Source: RU20A sp042610495
GTDB lineage: Bacteria > Pseudomonadota > Alphaproteobacteria > Rhizobiales > Rhizobiaceae
Direction: 5' to 3'
Assembly: GCF_042610495.1 (NCBI RefSeq)
Contig: NZ_JBHGAP010000001.1
Coordinates: forward strand, 434,001 to 498,000
Length of the DNA stretch: 64,000 nucleotides
Shown: positions 16,710 to 25,396 of the stretch, piece by piece
Position numbering within the stretch: position 1 is the first letter of the stretch
Layout of the letters: the number at the start of each line of letters is the position of its first letter
Notes under the pieces: generated by a model
What the model was told of the DNA's origin: nothing
The model's database searches: none
What the model saw: only the letters and a program-made list of their open reading frames with translations
Translations under genes and position numbers: made by a program

Positions 16710-17774
16710 ATGGAATCGAACTGGTTCTTCCCGCCGCATCAGGGGATACGGCTGGGCGATTTCGCCGGCCTGGTCGGTGCGTCGCTCAGCGATGCCGATG
16801 CGGCGGATCGCGTCGTGCGATCCCTTGCTCCCGTCTATCGTGCCAAGGAAGGCGATGTCTGCTACATCGCCAACGCGCGCCATGCGGACGAACTTGCGAC
16901 ATGCGAGGCAACGGCGATCATCTGCGACGAGGCGACGGCACGCCTCGTGCCACCCGGTATCGCGGTGCTTCAGACCCGATATGCCTTCACCGCCTTTGCC
17001 CTGGCCGGCGCTCACCTTTACCCGCAAGCCATGCGGCCGGAGCGCCTGACGGCCGGCGCGGGCATTTCACCGCAGGCGGTGGTGGATCCGACCGCCCGGC
17101 TTGAAGCCGATGTCGAGGTCGAGCCTTTCGCCGTCATCGGCGCCGGTGCGGAAATCGGCTCTGGAACCCGCATCGGTGCGGGCGCGGTCATTGGCCCGGG
17201 TGTCAGGATCGGCCGCGAGTGCACGGTCGCGACCGGCGCCAGCGTGCTCTGCGCACTCATCGGCAATCACGTGATCATTCACCCCGGCGCGCGTATCGGC
17301 CAGGACGGCTTCGGCAATGCGCCGGGTCCGAAGGGCGGCATGATCAAGGTCGTGCAGGTCGGCCGCGTCATTCTCCAGGACCATGTCGAGGTCGGCGCAG
17401 GCACGACGATCGATCGCGGCGCCATGGACGATACGGTCGTCGGGGAAGGCACAAAGCTCGATAACCAGATCCAGATCGCGCACAATGTGCGCATCGGCCG
17501 TCATTGCGGCATTGCCAGCCAGGTCGGTATCGCCGGCAGCACACGCATCGGCGACGGCGTGATGATCGGCGGCGCAGCGGCGATCAACGGTCACATTACC
17601 ATTGGCAACCGCGCGCAGATTGCCGCCATGAGCGGCGTCATGGTTTCGGTTGGAGCCGGCGAGCGCGTCGGCGGGATCCCGGCGCGTCCGATCCGGGATT
17701 TCCTCCGGGAAGCATCGGAGATTGCGATTCGTTCCGGGGCGCGGCAGACGAAAAAGGGAGCGAAGAATGACTGA
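16710..17774 (+). CDS. lpxD: UDP-3-O-(3-hydroxyacyl)glucosamine N-acyltransferase
   Basis: 354 residues: an N-terminal uridine-binding domain (to about 110), then a long left-handed beta-helix of hexapeptide repeats and a C-terminal helix. The catalytic histidine lies in the IQIAHNVRIGRH block. LpxD adds the N-linked hydroxyacyl chain in lipid A synthesis. A GTG at 16701 is in frame, but TGGAG ends there and is correctly placed for ATG 16710. The 3' end overlaps fabZ by eight bases. Confidence 0.97.
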   Translation: MESNWFFPPHQGIRLGDFAGLVGASLSDADAADRVVRSLAPVYRAKEGDVCYIANARHADELATCEATAIICDEATARLVPPGIAVLQTRYAFTAFALAGAHLYPQAMRPERLTAGAGISPQAVVDPTARLEADVEVEPFAVIGAGAEIGSGTRIGAGAVIGPGVRIGRECTVATGASVLCALIGNHVIIHPGARIGQDGFGNAPGPKGGMIKVVQVGRVILQDHVEVGAGTTIDRGAMDDTVVGEGTKLDNQIQIAHNVRIGRHCGIASQVGIAGSTRIGDGVMIGGAAAINGHITIGNRAQIAAMSGVMVSVGAGERVGGIPARPIRDFLREASEIAIRSGARQTKKGAKND

Positions 17775-18240
17775 AACGACGGCAACGGTGCTGGGGACTG
17801 CTGAGATTCAGGAAATCCTGAAGCTGCTTCCCCATCGCTATCCCTTCCTGCTGGTCGATCGCATCATCGAGATCAACGGCGATGACAGCGCGATCGGCAT
17901 CAAGAACGTGACGGTCAACGAGCCGCATTTTACCGGTCATTTCCCGGAACAGCCCATCATGCCCGGCGTCCTCATTATCGAGGCGATGGCCCAGACGGCA
18001 GGCGCGATCTGCGTGCGCAAGGTCGGCACGACCGGCAATCTCGTCTACTTCATGACGATCGACAACACGCGCTTCCGCAAGCCCGTCGTGCCGGGAGACC
18101 GGCTGGAACTGCATGTCACCAAGGTCAAGCATCGCGGCAATATCTGGAAATTTCATTGCGACGCAAAAGTTGACGGGCAACTTGTCGCCGAAGCTGATAT
18201 CGGCGCCATGATTGTAAGCAAGGATGCTGCCGGAAAATGA
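17767..18240 (+). CDS. fabZ: 3-hydroxyacyl-ACP dehydratase FabZ
   Basis: 157 residues of the hotdog fold. The catalytic His58 (FTGHFP) and Glu72 (IIEAMAQ) are present, and LLPHRYPFLLVDR is the family start. FabZ dehydrates beta-hydroxyacyl-ACP in fatty acid elongation and competes with LpxA and LpxD for the same substrate, hence its place in the lpx operon. It overlaps lpxD by eight bases and lpxA by four, so the three are tightly coupled. Confidence 0.98.
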   Translation: MTETTATVLGTAEIQEILKLLPHRYPFLLVDRIIEINGDDSAIGIKNVTVNEPHFTGHFPEQPIMPGVLIIEAMAQTAGAICVRKVGTTGNLVYFMTIDNTRFRKPVVPGDRLELHVTKVKHRGNIWKFHCDAKVDGQLVAEADIGAMIVSKDAAGK

Positions 18241-19046
18241 TTGCGAAAAGCGCTAGGATCCATCCCCTGTCGGTCATCGAGGACGGGGCGGTGATCGGCG
18301 AGAACGTGACGGTCGGTCCCTTCTGCCATGTGGGACCGAAGGTGACGCTTGGCGACGGTGTCGAACTCATCAGCCACGTCGTGGTGCTGGGTGTGACCAG
18401 CGTCGGCGCCGGAACCAAGATCTTCCCCTCTGCCGTCATCGGTGGCGACAGCCAGAGCGTCCATCACAGCGCGGTCGATACGAAGCTGACCATCGGCCGG
18501 AACTGCACGATCCGCGAAGGTGTCACCATGAACACCGGCACCGTCGAATTCGGCGGCGAGACGGTGGTCGGCGACAACAATCTCTTCCTTGCCTATGCGC
18601 ATGTCGCCCATGACTGCCGCCTCGGCAACAACATCATCCTGTCGAACAACGTGATGCTTGCCGGCCATGTGACGGTCGAGGACCGCGCCATCCTTGGCGG
18701 CGGTTCGGCCGTCCACCAGTTCACCCGCATCGGCCGGCAGGCCTTTGTCGGCGGCCTCTCGGCCGTCAGCTACGATCTCATTCCCTACGGCATGCTGAAC
18801 GGCAATCCGGGCGTGCTCAGCGGCCTCAACATCGTCGGTATGACGCGCGCCGGCATGGACAAGCCGACGCTGCACCGCGTTCGCCGCGCCTACAAGCAGA
18901 TCTTCGAAGGCGAGGGCTCCATCCGCGCCAATGCCGCCGCCATCCGCGACGACTATGCCGATTGCCCGCAGGCCATGGAAATCCTCGATTTCATCGCCGT
19001 CGACAGTGATCGCGCCCTGTCCTCGCCCAATCGCGGCAAGGCCTGA
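18237..19046 (+). CDS. lpxA: UDP-N-acetylglucosamine acyltransferase
   Basis: 269 residues of a trimeric left-handed beta-helix. The catalytic histidines fall at residues 122 and 125 (AHVAHD), the same numbering as in E. coli LpxA. It performs the first step of lipid A synthesis, transferring a 3-hydroxyacyl chain from ACP to UDP-GlcNAc. It starts inside the fabZ stop (ATGA) and ends four bases before lpxI. Confidence 0.98.
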   Translation: MIAKSARIHPLSVIEDGAVIGENVTVGPFCHVGPKVTLGDGVELISHVVVLGVTSVGAGTKIFPSAVIGGDSQSVHHSAVDTKLTIGRNCTIREGVTMNTGTVEFGGETVVGDNNLFLAYAHVAHDCRLGNNIILSNNVMLAGHVTVEDRAILGGGSAVHQFTRIGRQAFVGGLSAVSYDLIPYGMLNGNPGVLSGLNIVGMTRAGMDKPTLHRVRRAYKQIFEGEGSIRANAAAIRDDYADCPQAMEILDFIAVDSDRALSSPNRGKA

Positions 19047-19050
19047 GCCG

Positions 19051-19908
19051 ATGACGCCGACCGGCGGACGCCTCGCCATCATCGCCGGTGGCGGGCGGCT
19101 GCCCCATCACGTGGCGGAAGCCGCGCGGGAGGCGGGCGAAGATCCCTTCATCATCCCGCTCACCGGTGAGGCGGACGGCGACTGGACGGGCTTTGATCAC
19201 GAACCGCTCTTCGTCGGCGATTTCGCAGGCGTCACACGGGCCTTCCGCGCCCGTGGTGTGGATCGCGTCGTCCTTTCGGGCGGCGTGCGCCGGCGGCCGG
19301 ACTGGCGCGGCATACGCCCGACGATCCCCTTTCTGTTCCGTATGCCGCGCGTCGTCAGCACCCTTCTGAAGGGCGGCGACGACACCGTGCTGAAAATGGT
19401 GATCGACCTTATCGAATCGGCCGGCGCCCGCGTCGTCGGCGTGCAGGACATCCTTCCCTCGCTCCTGGCCGAGACCGGGCCGATCGGCGCCGTTTCGCCG
19501 GATGACGCGGCTCTTGCCGACATCAGGGCGGCGTCAGAGGCCGCAACCGCGCTTGGCCGCCTCGATATCGGTCAGGGCGCCATTGCCGTCGGCGGCCGCG
19601 TCGTGGCGCTGGAGGGGCCGGAAGGAACCGATGCGATGCTGGCGCGCGTTGCCGGCCTGAAGGCGGAGGGCCGCATTTCCGCCCGCCGGCGCGGCGTGCT
19701 CGTCAAGCTCTGCAAGCCGCAACAGGATGTGCGCGCCGATCTTCCGTCGGTGGGGCCGGCCACGATCGAGAATGCCCATGCGGCCGGACTGGCCGGCGTG
19801 GTGGTGGAGGCGGGCAGGGCGCTGGTGCTGGACCGCCGCGCCGTGATCGGGACGGCAGACCGCCTCGGCCTTTTCCTCGCCGGTATCGAACGGGAGACGA
19901 TGGCATGA
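19051..19908 (+). CDS. lpxI: UDP-2,3-diacylglucosamine pyrophosphatase, LpxI type
   Basis: 285 residues of the LpxI (DUF1009) family, which in alphaproteobacteria replaces LpxH and hydrolyses UDP-2,3-diacylglucosamine to lipid X. Supporting blocks are LAIIAGGGRLPHHVAEAAR at the N-terminus, KGGDDTVLKMVIDLIES in the middle, and the C-terminal KLCKPQQDVRADLPSVGP, where a conserved Asp is catalytic. The frame is open further upstream over lpxA, but ATG 19051 gives the normal start. It lies between lpxA and lpxB and overlaps lpxB by four bases. Confidence 0.95.
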   Translation: MTPTGGRLAIIAGGGRLPHHVAEAAREAGEDPFIIPLTGEADGDWTGFDHEPLFVGDFAGVTRAFRARGVDRVVLSGGVRRRPDWRGIRPTIPFLFRMPRVVSTLLKGGDDTVLKMVIDLIESAGARVVGVQDILPSLLAETGPIGAVSPDDAALADIRAASEAATALGRLDIGQGAIAVGGRVVALEGPEGTDAMLARVAGLKAEGRISARRRGVLVKLCKPQQDVRADLPSVGPATIENAHAAGLAGVVVEAGRALVLDRRAVIGTADRLGLFLAGIERETMA

Positions 19909-21080
19909 CGGACGCGGAGCGCCCCCTGACGATCGCGATGATTGCCGGCGAGGTCTCCGGCGACCTCCTCGGCGCGGACCTGATGGCGGCGCTGAAGCGC
20001 CGCCACGGCGGCGCCCTCAGCTTCGTCGGCGTCGGCGGCGAGGCGATGGAAGCCGAAGGGCTCTCTTCCTTCTTCGATTATTCCGAACTGTCGATCATGG
20101 GGATCGCGCAGGTGCTGAAGCGCCTACCGCAACTGCTGGCCCGCATCCGCCAGACGGCCGAGCGCATCATTGCGCAAAAGCCCGACCTGCTTGTCATCAT
20201 CGATAGCCCGGATTTCACCCACCGGGTCGCAAGGCGGGTGCGCAAGGCGCTGCCGGGCCTGCCTGTCGTCAACTACGTCTGCCCGAGCGTCTGGGCGTGG
20301 AAGCCGGAACGGGCGACGAAGATGCTCGGTTATGTCGATCACGTGCTCGCCGTGCTTCCCTTCGAGCCGGAAGCGATGCGGGCGCTTGGCGGCCCGCCAA
20401 CCACCTATGTCGGCCATCGCCTGGTCGCGGATGCCGATGTGCAGGCGGTTCGCGATGCGCAGAGGGCTCGAACCCCCGCCGCCGGCCGCCGCGCGCCCAC
20501 CTGCCTCCTGCTTCCCGGCTCGCGGGGTAGCGAAATCGACAAGCTGTTGCCGGTTTTCGGCGAGACGATGCAGGAGCTGCGCCGCCGCCACCCTGACATG
20601 CGCTTCGTGCTGCCGGCCGTGCCACGCCAGGAAGCCCGTATTCGCGCCATCGTCGCCACCTGGCCGGAGCAGCCGGACATCCGCGTCGGCACTGCCGGCA
20701 AGTGGAGCGCCTTCGCACAGGCCGACGCCGCCATCGCCGCCTCCGGCACGGTCATCCTCGAACTCGGCCTCTGCCGCATTCCCACGGTTTCGACCTACAA
20801 GGTCGATATTCTGATCCGGTTCATGCATACCCGGATAAAGACATGGACCGGCGCCCTCCCGAACCTCATCGCCGATTACCCCTTCATCCCGGAATATCTG
20901 AACGAAGCGATCCGCCCCGGCAGCCTTGTGCGCTGGGTGGAGCGGCTGATAGCCGACACGCCGGAACGTGCTGCCATGCTGAATGGCTTCGACAGGGTGG
21001 AAGCCCTGATGGCAACGGAGGTCCCAGCCGGCGAACGGGCGGCAGAGGTGGTTCTGGCGCTGCTTGAGGCGCGCCGCTGA
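19905..21080 (+). CDS. lpxB: Lipid A disaccharide synthase
   Basis: 391 residues of glycosyltransferase family 19. The N-terminal IAMIAGEVSGDLLGADL, central VNYVCPSVWAWKPERA and nucleotide-binding AASGTVILELGLCRIP blocks are diagnostic. It joins lipid X and UDP-2,3-diacylglucosamine into the lipid A disaccharide. It is coupled to lpxI by an ATGA overlap and closes the cluster ahead of a bidirectional terminator facing gltA. Confidence 0.97.
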   Translation: MTDAERPLTIAMIAGEVSGDLLGADLMAALKRRHGGALSFVGVGGEAMEAEGLSSFFDYSELSIMGIAQVLKRLPQLLARIRQTAERIIAQKPDLLVIIDSPDFTHRVARRVRKALPGLPVVNYVCPSVWAWKPERATKMLGYVDHVLAVLPFEPEAMRALGGPPTTYVGHRLVADADVQAVRDAQRARTPAAGRRAPTCLLLPGSRGSEIDKLLPVFGETMQELRRRHPDMRFVLPAVPRQEARIRAIVATWPEQPDIRVGTAGKWSAFAQADAAIAASGTVILELGLCRIPTVSTYKVDILIRFMHTRIKTWTGALPNLIADYPFIPEYLNEAIRPGSLVRWVERLIADTPERAAMLNGFDRVEALMATEVPAGERAAEVVLALLEARR

Positions 21081-21131
21081 CCCACACGCCGCACGCTGCG
21101 GCTCAAGACCATACCTCCCATAACCTCCAAC

Positions 21132-21160
21132 AAAAAAGCCCGGCGCGATGGCCGGGCTTT
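21132..21160. terminator. Bidirectional terminator between lpxB and gltA
   Basis: Perfect 10-bp arms AAAGCCCGGC (21135-21144) and GCCGGGCTTT (21151-21160) surround a six-base loop, with an A run on the left arm. It terminates lpxB on plus and gltA on minus. Confidence 0.88.
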
Positions 21161-21183
21161 GTCGTCTGGCGTTCGAAAACCGA

Positions 21184-22473
21184 TCAGCGCTTGGAGACCG
21201 GCACGTAGTCGCGCTCGGGGGCGCCGACATAGAGCTGGCGCGGGCGGCCGATGCGCTGTTCCGGATCCTCGATCATCTCGTTCCACTGCGCGATCCAGCC
21301 GACGGTGCGGGCAAGCGCGAAGAGCACGGTGAACATGGTCGTGGGGAAGCCCAGCGCCTTCAGCGTGATGCCGGAATAGAAGTCGATGTTCGGATAGAGC
21401 TTCTTCTCGATGAAGTAGCTGTCCGTCAGCGCGATCTTTTCCAGTTCCACGGCAACGTCGAGCAGCGGATCGTCCTTGATGCCGAGTTCGCTCAAGACCT
21501 CGTGGCAGGTCTTCTGCATGATCTTGGCGCGCGGATCGTAGTTCTTGTAGACGCGGTGGCCGAAGCCCATCAGGCGGAAGGGATCGTTCTTGTCCTTGGC
21601 CTTGGCGATGTATTCCGGAATGCGGTCGACCGAGCCGATTTCGGCGAGCATGTTGAGCGCCGCTTCATTGGCGCCGCCATGGGCCGGGCCCCAGAGGCAG
21701 GCGATACCGGCCGCGATGCAGGCGAACGGGTTGGCACCCGAAGAGCCGGCGAGGCGAACGGTCGAGGTCGAGGCGTTCTGCTCGTGGTCGGCATGCAGGA
21801 TGAAGATGCGGTCCATGGCGCGCGCCAGAACCGGGTTCACATGGTACTCTTCGCACGGCACGGCAAAGCACATGCGCAGGAAGTTGGACGCGTAGTCGAG
21901 GTCGTTCTTCGGGTAAACGAAGGGCTGGCCGATATGATACTTGTATGCCATGGCGGCGATCGTCGGCATCTTCGCGATCATGCGCAGCGACGCGACCATG
22001 CGCTGGTGCGGATCGGTGATGTCGGTCGAGTCATGGTAGAAGGCCGAGAGCGCGCCAACCGTGCCGCACATGACGGCCATCGGGTGTGCGTCGCGGCGGA
22101 AGCCGGTGAAGAAGCGGCTCATCTGCTCATGCACCATGGTGTGGCGCGTGACACGGTTGTCGAAGTCGGCCTTCTGCGCCTTGGTCGGCAGTTCGCCGTA
22201 GAGCAGCAGGTAGCAGACTTCCAGGAAGTCGCCATGTTCGGCGAGCTGGTCGATCGGGTAGCCGCGGTGCAGCAGCACGCCGGCATCGCCGTCGATATAG
22301 GTGATCTTGCTCTCGCACGATGCCGTCGAGGTGAAGCCGGGGTCGTAGGTGAAGGCACCCGTCTGCTTGTACAGCGAACCGATGTCAACGACATCGGGAC
22401 CGATGGACCCCGATCGTACCGGCAGTTCGACCGTTTTGCTGTCGAGTGTGACGACTGCGCTTTTATCCGCCAT
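21184..22473 (-). CDS. gltA: Citrate synthase
   Basis: 429 residues, the size of the hexameric type II citrate synthase of Gram-negative bacteria. Active-site blocks are GPAHGGANEAAL and LMGFGHRVYKNYDPRA, and the N-terminus GPDVVDIGSLYKQTGAFTYD is family-typical. It condenses acetyl-CoA with oxaloacetate at the entry to the TCA cycle. ATG 22473 is preceded by GGAGG at correct spacing, and gives the 429-residue rhizobial length; an ATG 30 bases upstream lacks this. It is monocistronic, with a 12-bp palindrome 114 bases upstream of the start. Confidence 0.98.
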   Translation of the reverse strand: MADKSAVVTLDSKTVELPVRSGSIGPDVVDIGSLYKQTGAFTYDPGFTSTASCESKITYIDGDAGVLLHRGYPIDQLAEHGDFLEVCYLLLYGELPTKAQKADFDNRVTRHTMVHEQMSRFFTGFRRDAHPMAVMCGTVGALSAFYHDSTDITDPHQRMVASLRMIAKMPTIAAMAYKYHIGQPFVYPKNDLDYASNFLRMCFAVPCEEYHVNPVLARAMDRIFILHADHEQNASTSTVRLAGSSGANPFACIAAGIACLWGPAHGGANEAALNMLAEIGSVDRIPEYIAKAKDKNDPFRLMGFGHRVYKNYDPRAKIMQKTCHEVLSELGIKDDPLLDVAVELEKIALTDSYFIEKKLYPNIDFYSGITLKALGFPTTMFTVLFALARTVGWIAQWNEMIEDPEQRIGRPRQLYVGAPERDYVPVSKR

Positions 22474-22822
22474 GGGATCCTCCGTTTGCAGTATTTCAGA
22501 CACCGTTTGGCGCCCAATTTAAGCTCGTGAATTTGCTAATTGATTTACAGCGAACTGCCAAGTTCAACGAAAGGCGATTTGTGCGTTGCGGTACCGCATG
22601 TGCGGCGGCGCAATAATTACATGTTTGAAGGAGTTGTCCACCACCAACTTGTCCGATTTTCGCCATGGTCGCCACTTTGGGGACGGCTTCTGCTGAAATT
22701 TTAGGCGCTTATCCCAGGGTTGTATTCGATTGCAAAGGCGCGCAGTCTGGGCGAGCGGGGCAGCCGGTTATGCATGGGGCAGGCATTTGGCGAGGCATGT
22801 CGAGGATGGCTTCTGGCAGGCT
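22474..22822. other. Divergent intergenic region between gltA and comEC
   Basis: About 350 bases between divergent starts (256 if comEC starts at the upstream TTG). The gltA-proximal half is AT-rich (22500-22630) and must hold the gltA promoter; CTTGGC with TTAGCA 17 bases on is one weak candidate on the minus strand. The palindrome TGCGGTACCGCA sits at 22587-22598. No gene of its own is visible. Confidence 0.5.
22587..22598. promoter_or_regulatory. 12-bp perfect palindrome upstream of gltA
   Basis: TGCGGTACCGCA is self-complementary over all 12 bases and lies in the otherwise AT-rich divergent region, 114 bases before the gltA ATG. The position fits an operator; the binding protein is unknown and the site could be fortuitous. 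Confidence 0.35.
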
Positions 22823-25270
22823 GTGCGTGTTGACGAAACAGCAGCACAGCCCGTGCCCGCCCGGCAGGTCCACCCGTTGTCTTCACGTCCGCAGACGCCG
22901 CCCGCATTGCCGGTCTTTTCCGGGTCTTACAGTCGCACGAGCCCATCCTCGAGCCTTCACTTCTGCGCCTCCGCCATCGCGGCTGCCTGGGCGGTCGAGG
23001 CAGACTACGGCCACCGCTTTCTGTTGCTGCCGCTTGTCTTGGCGCTTGGCGCAGCCGCATGGTTCACGATGCCTGTCGCGCCACCCCATGCGTCTGTTGC
23101 ATTGCTGATCTGCGTTTCTCTCATGGGTCTGGCACTTGGATACAGATCGGTGCGGGCAGGGGCGGCGGCCGCCCCTTTGCTTGCGGGATCCGCGGCCCTG
23201 CTGGTATTCGGCCTTGGCATGGCGCTCGCCGCGCTGGAGGATTTCCGGCGCGGCACCGTCCTTCTCGACAGTCCCGTCACGACGGAGATCGTGGGTCGCG
23301 TTGTCTCGCGCGAGGTCGCGGCGCGGGGCAGCCTTCGCTATGTGCTCGATGTCGTAGCAACGGCAGCACCGGTGGTGAAGCGCGCGCCGCAGCGGATCAC
23401 CCTTATCGTCCGGGCCCGCCACCAGGGTTTTTCACCCGGTGCCTGGATGCGGGTGCGTGCAAGGCTTTCGCCGCCGTCGGGCCCCGCCTTGCCCGGCCTC
23501 AACGACTTTGCCTTTGATTCCTACATGCGCGGTATCGGCGCGCTTGGCTTTGCCTATGGCATTCCCCTTGGCGTTCCGCCGCCCGATGCCGATAGCGCCG
23601 GCAAGACGGATCGTGTCGGATGGCTGCTGGAGACCACGGCGCGCTTGCGCCAGGCGATCGGCGACCGGATCCGCGCAAGTGTTCCGGGCGATGCGGGGGC
23701 GATCGCCGCGGCGCTTGTGACCAATGAGGAACGCGCGATCGACCGGCAGACGGTAGAGACGTTGCGCACGGCGGGTCTGGCTCATGTGCTGGCGATCTCG
23801 GGTCTCAACATGGTCCTCGCCGCCGGCACTTTCCTAATTGGCGCGCGCACGCTTCTCGCCATGGTCCCCGGTCTTGCCCACCGTCTGCCCGTGCGCAAGA
23901 TCGCCGCCCTCGGTGCGCTCGTCATGGTCGGTTTCTATGGCCTCCTGTCGGGCGGCGCCGTGTCGGCCGTGCGTGCCTGGATCATGATCTCCATCATGCT
24001 CGTTGCCGTCCTGATCGATCGCCCATCGATCAGCCTGCGCAACATCGCTCTTTCTGCGCTGCTGATCATCGTCGTCACGCCATCGGCAGTCCTCAGTCCC
24101 GGTTTCCAGATGTCCTTTGCCGCGACACTGGCGCTGGTGGCTGGCTACGAGCGTTGGCGTGCCCGGCCGCCACGCGACCGAAATGCCCTGATCGACGCCG
24201 TTCCGGGCCTCGCTTTCGCAGCCCGCTTCACGGGCGGCCTCGTCGCCACGTCGCTTCTCGGCGGCATCTCGACGATGATCTATTCGGTTGCCCATTTCCA
24301 CACCGTCACCCTCTACGGTCTTGCCGGCAACATCCTTGCCATGCCCGTCGTCAGCGCCGTGGTCATGCCGGCGGGCGTGGCGGCGATGCTCGCCATGCCC
24401 TTCGGTCTCGACCAGCCCTTTCTCTGGCTGATGGCATTGGGTATCCACTGGATGGTCGCGGCCGCCGAACTGGTCGCCAGTTGGGGCGCTCCGCTTGCCA
24501 TAGGACGGCTCTGGCTTCCGGGTGTCGCGCTGATCGCCGTTGGCGGCGTGGTCGTCTGCATCCTGCGCACGCGGCTTGCGGCGCTCGGGCTCGTTCTGGC
24601 AGCCCTCGGCCTCGCCGGCATCGTCGCCATTCCGCTGCCGCGCCCGGCCCTGGCGATTTCCGAGGATGGCCGTCTGCTCGGTTTCATCGACGGAGCGACG
24701 ATAGCGCTGAACCGCTCGCGTCCACCGGCCTTCGTTCTGGACCAGTGGACCGCCGCGCTGGCGGTCGATACCGTCACGAAACCCTCGGGTGACGAGAAGC
24801 CAAAGCCCGGAGCGGTCCCGGCGGATGGTGGGGCGAGGCCTCAGGACAGCCCCGATATCGAGCCGCAACAGGCCCGCGCCATCCTCGCGGATCTCCTCGC
24901 AAAGGCTGCATCGGACCGAAAGCGCTTCGCCTGTCGGGCAGATCTGGCCTGTGCGGCCGTGACGCCTCAAGGCTGGACCATCGTCACCCTTGACCATCCA
25001 GCCCTTCTCGGCGCGGCCTGCGATGCCGCTCGGATCGTGGTGACGGGCCGGGCGTTGCGGCTCACGACCTGCCGCAGCGGTGCGCAGCTCTTCACCGCCC
25101 GAACGCTGCGTCTCACCGGCGCCCTCGAAATCCTTTCCGACAAGGATGGCCATCCTTCGATTCGCCCCGTGTTCCAGGGCCTAGCCCGAAGCTGGCAGCG
25201 GCACCGTGCCTATGACTGGCGCACAGGCCGCTTCTCCGATCAAGACGTGCCGGAAGGCGACGATCGATAA
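22823..25270 (+). CDS. comEC: ComEC/Rec2-family DNA-uptake membrane protein
   Basis: About 815 residues of a polytopic membrane protein. A DUF4131-like N-terminal region with several membrane segments is followed by the Competence domain, marked by GLAHVLAISGLNMVLAAG, and a periplasmic-looking C-terminal tail without a complete metallo-beta-lactamase motif. ComEC forms the inner-membrane channel for single-stranded DNA during transformation, though many rhizobia carry it without known competence. The start is uncertain: GTG 22823 is used, TTG 22730 is possible, and neither has a strong ribosome site. It is divergent from gltA. Confidence 0.85.
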   Translation: MRVDETAAQPVPARQVHPLSSRPQTPPALPVFSGSYSRTSPSSSLHFCASAIAAAWAVEADYGHRFLLLPLVLALGAAAWFTMPVAPPHASVALLICVSLMGLALGYRSVRAGAAAAPLLAGSAALLVFGLGMALAALEDFRRGTVLLDSPVTTEIVGRVVSREVAARGSLRYVLDVVATAAPVVKRAPQRITLIVRARHQGFSPGAWMRVRARLSPPSGPALPGLNDFAFDSYMRGIGALGFAYGIPLGVPPPDADSAGKTDRVGWLLETTARLRQAIGDRIRASVPGDAGAIAAALVTNEERAIDRQTVETLRTAGLAHVLAISGLNMVLAAGTFLIGARTLLAMVPGLAHRLPVRKIAALGALVMVGFYGLLSGGAVSAVRAWIMISIMLVAVLIDRPSISLRNIALSALLIIVVTPSAVLSPGFQMSFAATLALVAGYERWRARPPRDRNALIDAVPGLAFAARFTGGLVATSLLGGISTMIYSVAHFHTVTLYGLAGNILAMPVVSAVVMPAGVAAMLAMPFGLDQPFLWLMALGIHWMVAAAELVASWGAPLAIGRLWLPGVALIAVGGVVVCILRTRLAALGLVLAALGLAGIVAIPLPRPALAISEDGRLLGFIDGATIALNRSRPPAFVLDQWTAALAVDTVTKPSGDEKPKPGAVPADGGARPQDSPDIEPQQARAILADLLAKAASDRKRFACRADLACAAVTPQGWTIVTLDHPALLGAACDAARIVVTGRALRLTTCRSGAQLFTARTLRLTGALEILSDKDGHPSIRPVFQGLARSWQRHRAYDWRTGRFSDQDVPEGDDR

Positions 25271-25273
25271 ACA

Positions 25274-25288
25274 TGATTTTTATAATCA
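25274..25288. promoter_or_regulatory. Candidate RirA (IRO-type) iron-responsive operator before exbB
   Basis: TGA-N9-TCA, the core described for rhizobial iron-responsive operators, is present with extended dyad arms TGATT (25274-25278) and AATCA (25284-25288). It lies 109 bases upstream of exbB in an AT-rich patch. ExbBD energises TonB-dependent iron uptake and is a known RirA-type target in rhizobia, so position and motif agree. Binding is inferred, not shown. Confidence 0.5.
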
Positions 25289-25396
25289 AGAATATTGCGC
25301 CAAGGCCGCGATCCGCGTAAGAGCCGGGTATTCCGGGGCTCGAGGTGCCGCCTGCGACGGCGCGAAACCCGCATTCTCTCTTCAAGGAGCGAACCG

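Noticed and set aside
14339..16711. A 790-codon open frame antisense to bamA
   Set aside because: Long antisense frames are expected opposite GC-rich genes with strong third-position bias. The translation is low-complexity (Asp/Gly/Arg/Val-rich) and bamA itself is certain.
21148..22530. A 460-codon plus-strand frame across gltA
   Set aside because: It is the mirror of the citrate synthase gene, starts inside the lpxB-gltA terminator, and has no protein-like features.
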